A stretch of 64,000 nucleotides of DNA, taken from NCBI RefSeq assembly GCF_002894645.1, contig NZ_NCQY01000025.1:29996-93995 (forward strand), read 5' to 3'. Below, piece after piece: positions 62,293 through 64,000 of this stretch. The translations under genes and the position numbers were made by a program. The stretch's first letter is position 1; every line of letters begins with the position of its first letter. The notes beneath the pieces were generated by a model. It saw nothing but the letters and a program-made list of their open reading frames with translations, had not been told where the DNA came from and ran no database searches. This DNA is from Salinibacter altiplanensis (GTDB lineage: Bacteria > Bacteroidota > Rhodothermia > Rhodothermales > Salinibacteraceae).

Positions 62293-63063
62293 ATGAGCAC
62301 CAGCACCGGAGAATTTCGGAGCGTTGAGGATTTCCTGAACGAAGAGCTTGAAGTCGCTCCCGCCCAATTCGACTTCCGGCTCTACAGAGGACAAGCAATG
62401 GACTGGCCGCTTCTTCCGAAGATTGCACGCGGTGCAGAAGAATTAGGCAACAGCAAGAGCGAGTTACTCAAGATCGAGAGCCGCATTCTCACATCCTTTA
62501 GGCGCCGCGCAGTTCAACTTATGGATACGGTGCCGGAGTCGACTCTCGGCTGGATGACCGTCGGTCAGCATCATGGCCTTGCAACAAGGCTTTTAGACTG
62601 GACGGAAAACCCGTTAGCGAGTCTGTGGTTCGCAGTGCGGAACGCTAATCCTGGTGAGGACGCTGTTGTTTGGCGAATTGCGATGACTCGGTACGAAGAA
62701 GATCCTCCCATTGTCCAGGACAGGACGGAAGATTTGTCTGCGTTTGACCCTCTGGATGTGAACGGTACCTGGATTTACAAGCCCAGCCATCTGGCGAATC
62801 GAGCCGCCGCTCAAGAATCATGGTTCACGCTACATGCCTACGGGAATAGGGGATTCGCTCCACTAAAAGAAGGTCGCTTCGCCGGATCAGAACCCGCAGT
62901 CAGTAAATTCACAATCCCAGGGAAGGTGGTGAGGCACATGAAATGGAAGCTATCACAGATCGGTGTCCACGACATGGCTTTGTTTGGCGATCTTGATGCT
63001 TTATCGCGTCACTTAAACTGGCAGTATAAGGAGACGAACACTTGGGAGGACTTCTTGTCGTAG
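62293..63063 (+). CDS. FRG domain protein
   Basis: 256 residues. The FRG-domain pattern is clear: FRLYRGQAMDWPLLPKIARG near 28-47, ESRILTSFRRRAVQLMD near 65, and GQHHGLATRLLDWTENPLAS near 90, the family's hallmark. FRG proteins are common in phage-defence and toxin-type loci; the biochemical activity is not established. ATG at 62293 (MSTSTGEFRS) follows attC-like site 2 by 33 bases. An in-frame upstream ATG at 62170 would place the start inside the repeat, so it is rejected. Single-gene cassette. Confidence 0.88.
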   Translation: MSTSTGEFRSVEDFLNEELEVAPAQFDFRLYRGQAMDWPLLPKIARGAEELGNSKSELLKIESRILTSFRRRAVQLMDTVPESTLGWMTVGQHHGLATRLLDWTENPLASLWFAVRNANPGEDAVVWRIAMTRYEEDPPIVQDRTEDLSAFDPLDVNGTWIYKPSHLANRAAAQESWFTLHAYGNRGFAPLKEGRFAGSEPAVSKFTIPGKVVRHMKWKLSQIGVHDMALFGDLDALSRHLNWQYKETNTWEDFLS

Positions 63064-63087
63064 GAAATATTCACATTGTACATTTCG

Positions 63088-63219
63088 GTATAACAATGCG
63101 CTACTGCGTACGCAGTGCGGGATGGCTTCAACCGGTCGCCGTACCGTAACAGAGCGTTTTTGCACATTCCGCCAGTGGTGCTGGTGTTATCCTGCACCGC
63201 AGCGCTCAATCCGTTATGC
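63088..63219 (+). repeat. attC-like site 3
   Basis: Left box GTATAAC (63088-63094), right box GTTATGC (63213-63219), 132 bp. Inner arms GCGCT (63098-63102) with AGCGC (63201-63205), plus a looser CTGCG-type match. The next ATG is 43 bases after the right box. Confidence 0.7.
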
Positions 63220-63262
63220 AGCTTCGGTCGCATTTCTGTCCTTCGCTTCCTACCGTTGAGGG

Positions 63263-63724
63263 ATGAAACGACGCATCTACACAGATACCTCGGTGATTGG
63301 CGGTTGCCTCGACGACGAGTTTAAAGGCTCCTCCTAACAGCTGTTTGATCGGTTTCGTCGGGGAGAGGACGTAATCGTGATATCAGAACTCACCTTGCTC
63401 GAACTGGAAGGCGCCCCGGCTGAGGTCCGGGGCACGTTAGAAAAGGTCCCCTCCTCGTATCGCGAGGATGTCGAGTTTACTGAGGAGGCCTCCCATCTTG
63501 CCGAGCAGTACCTCCATTCCGGGGTAGTTGGAGAAGCAAGCCGATTGGACGCTCAACATATTGCGACGGCCACAGTGCACCGAACTGACGTGTTGGTCAG
63601 CTGGAACTTCAAGCATGTCGTCAACCTCGACCGGATTCGAGGATACAATTCGGTAAACCTGCGAGAAGGATATCCGATGCTCGAAATCAGATCTCCACAG
63701 GAGGTGCTTCCCTATGACGAGTAA
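63263..63724 (+). pseudogene. PIN-domain toxin gene interrupted by an in-frame stop
   Basis: Reading from the ATG at 63263 gives MKRRIYTDTSVIGGCLDDEF, the start of a PIN-domain ribonuclease toxin with its first acidic residue (D8). A TAA at 63335-63337 (codon 25) stops it. The same frame then continues without shift, as QLFDRFRRGEDVIVISELTL and further to VLVSWNFKHVVNLDRI, down to the stop at 63724. These later parts keep the PIN family pattern (ELTLLELEGAP; LDAQHIATATVHRTDVLVSW). So a single nonsense change separates a normal N-terminus from an intact remainder. The antitoxin gene overlaps its 3' end. A sequencing error or recoding cannot be excluded. Confidence 0.85.
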
Positions 63725-63893
63725 GAAGCAGAAGGATTTTGACGCCGTGCAGTTGATGCGATCCCTCCGTGAGAGCATCAGACAGGAGACCGAGGGAATG
63801 AGCTACGGGGAGGAGAAAGCCTACATCCGCGACCGTATTCAGGAAATAAAGAATCAAACAGAAGAAGCGGATCAGGCAGAGAACGCTGCATAA
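63714..63893 (+). CDS. Antitoxin partner of the PIN toxin
   Basis: 59 residues, ATG at 63714, overlapping the end of the toxin gene by 11 bases. Sequence MTSKKQKDFDAVQLMRSLRE, then ETEGMSYGEEKAYIRDRI, is helical and charged and matches small antitoxins paired with this PIN family (FDxVxxMRxxR... GMSxEEExxYIR pattern). The frame is complete. Its TAA stop lies within the left box GCATAAC of the next attC-like site (63888-63894). It would normally neutralise the toxin by binding it. Confidence 0.8.
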   Translation: MTSKKQKDFDAVQLMRSLRESIRQETEGMSYGEEKAYIRDRIQEIKNQTEEADQAENAA

Positions 63894-64000
63894 CTCTCCG
63901 CTGTAGCTGACGAAAAGTTCGGGCCATTTTGCTCTCCCGCAGCTAAAACGGGGATATGTGCCCGAATTTTTGGACCAGTTGACCGGCTAGGTACGGCTAA
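63888..64000 (+). repeat. attC-like site 4 (runs off the window)
   Basis: Left box GCATAAC (63888-63894) then CTCTCCGCTGTAGCTGACG, similar to site 2 (CCTGCGCTACAGCTGACG). Inner arms AAAAGTTCGGGC (63913-63924) with GCCCGAATTTT (63960-63970). The right box would lie beyond 64000. Confidence 0.65.

Larger units (their letters stand above)
59340..64000 (+). mobile_element. Integron-like gene cassette array (no integrase in view)
   Basis: Six intact genes plus one pseudogene, all + strand, AT-richer than the core. Each transcription unit ends at a long imperfect inverted repeat starting GTATAAC or GCATAAC and ending GTTATAC, GTTATGC or GCTACAC, with the next ATG 30-43 bases later. This is the layout of integron cassettes with attC sites. 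No integrase gene lies in the window. The left edge is at the compositional change; the right edge lies beyond the window. Interpretation is inference from layout. Confidence 0.7.

Noticed and set aside
1..64000. CRISPR arrays and rRNA/tRNA genes
   Set aside because: No regularly spaced 25-40 bp repeats and no complete tRNA or rRNA sequence were found by eye.

Overview
The window looks like a chromosome segment of a Salinibacter ruber-like extreme halophile (Rhodothermota, Bacteroidota superphylum). The evidence is high-GC, gene-dense sequence, strongly acidic cytoplasmic proteins, a SusC/SusD pair, a phytoene desaturase next to a Brp/Blh retinal-forming oxygenase, and a 7TM-PAS-GAF histidine kinase laid out like haloarchaeal kinases. 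The genus is inferred from gene content; no alignment was run.

Layout. 1-14 kb: amidohydrolase, Na+-coupled transporter with a small partner protein, ParA, Maf, glutamine amidotransferase, folB, PfkB kinase, large sensor kinase, membrane zincin, bioB. 13.6-14.5 kb: two divergent small Cys-containing proteins, each behind a 17-bp palindrome. 14.6-21.7 kb: TonB receptor, TPR lipoprotein, then an ABC-2 exporter operon with its own LytS/LytTR pair. 21.7-26 kb: Rrf2 regulator, nitronate-monooxygenase-like protein, HemN and the di-iron Fe-S repair protein (an Fe-S/NO-stress type group). 26.2-29.4 kb: crtI, blh, a small membrane protein and a 2Fe-2S ferredoxin (carotenoid/retinal). 29.4-35.6 kb: a fructosamine-kinase/LMW-phosphatase pair and a susCD operon. 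35.8-43.8 kb: xseA, a YjbQ-like fusion protein, a cobalamin riboswitch with its promoter in front of nrdB-nrdA, thioesterase, SDR, xseB. 43.9-48.1 kb: PEGA lipoprotein, a long gene-poor stretch, orphan antitoxin, bioY, hisE, hisG. 48.1-54 kb: an RND efflux operon (adaptor, pump, TolC). 54.3-59.2 kb: TIGR01777 epimerase, hutH, FAD oxidoreductase, small membrane protein.

From about 59.34 kb to the window end the sequence turns visibly AT-richer and all genes lie on the + strand. Each gene or gene group ends in a long imperfect inverted repeat that begins with a TATAAC/CATAAC box, and the next gene starts 30-43 bases after the matching right-hand box. I read this as an integron-like cassette array without a visible integrase. 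Its cargo is a gamma-glutamylcyclotransferase-like protein, an unrecognised protein plus a Ser/Thr kinase plus a small acidic protein, an FRG-domain protein, and a PIN toxin interrupted by a stop codon with an intact antitoxin. This array, and the kinase cassette in it, is the best candidate here for something undescribed.

Three copies of a 160-200 bp MITE-like repeat (about 13.4, 38.5 and 45.1 kb) and a family of short TCACGCAT/ACTCAT intergenic repeats are further structure that the genes do not explain.
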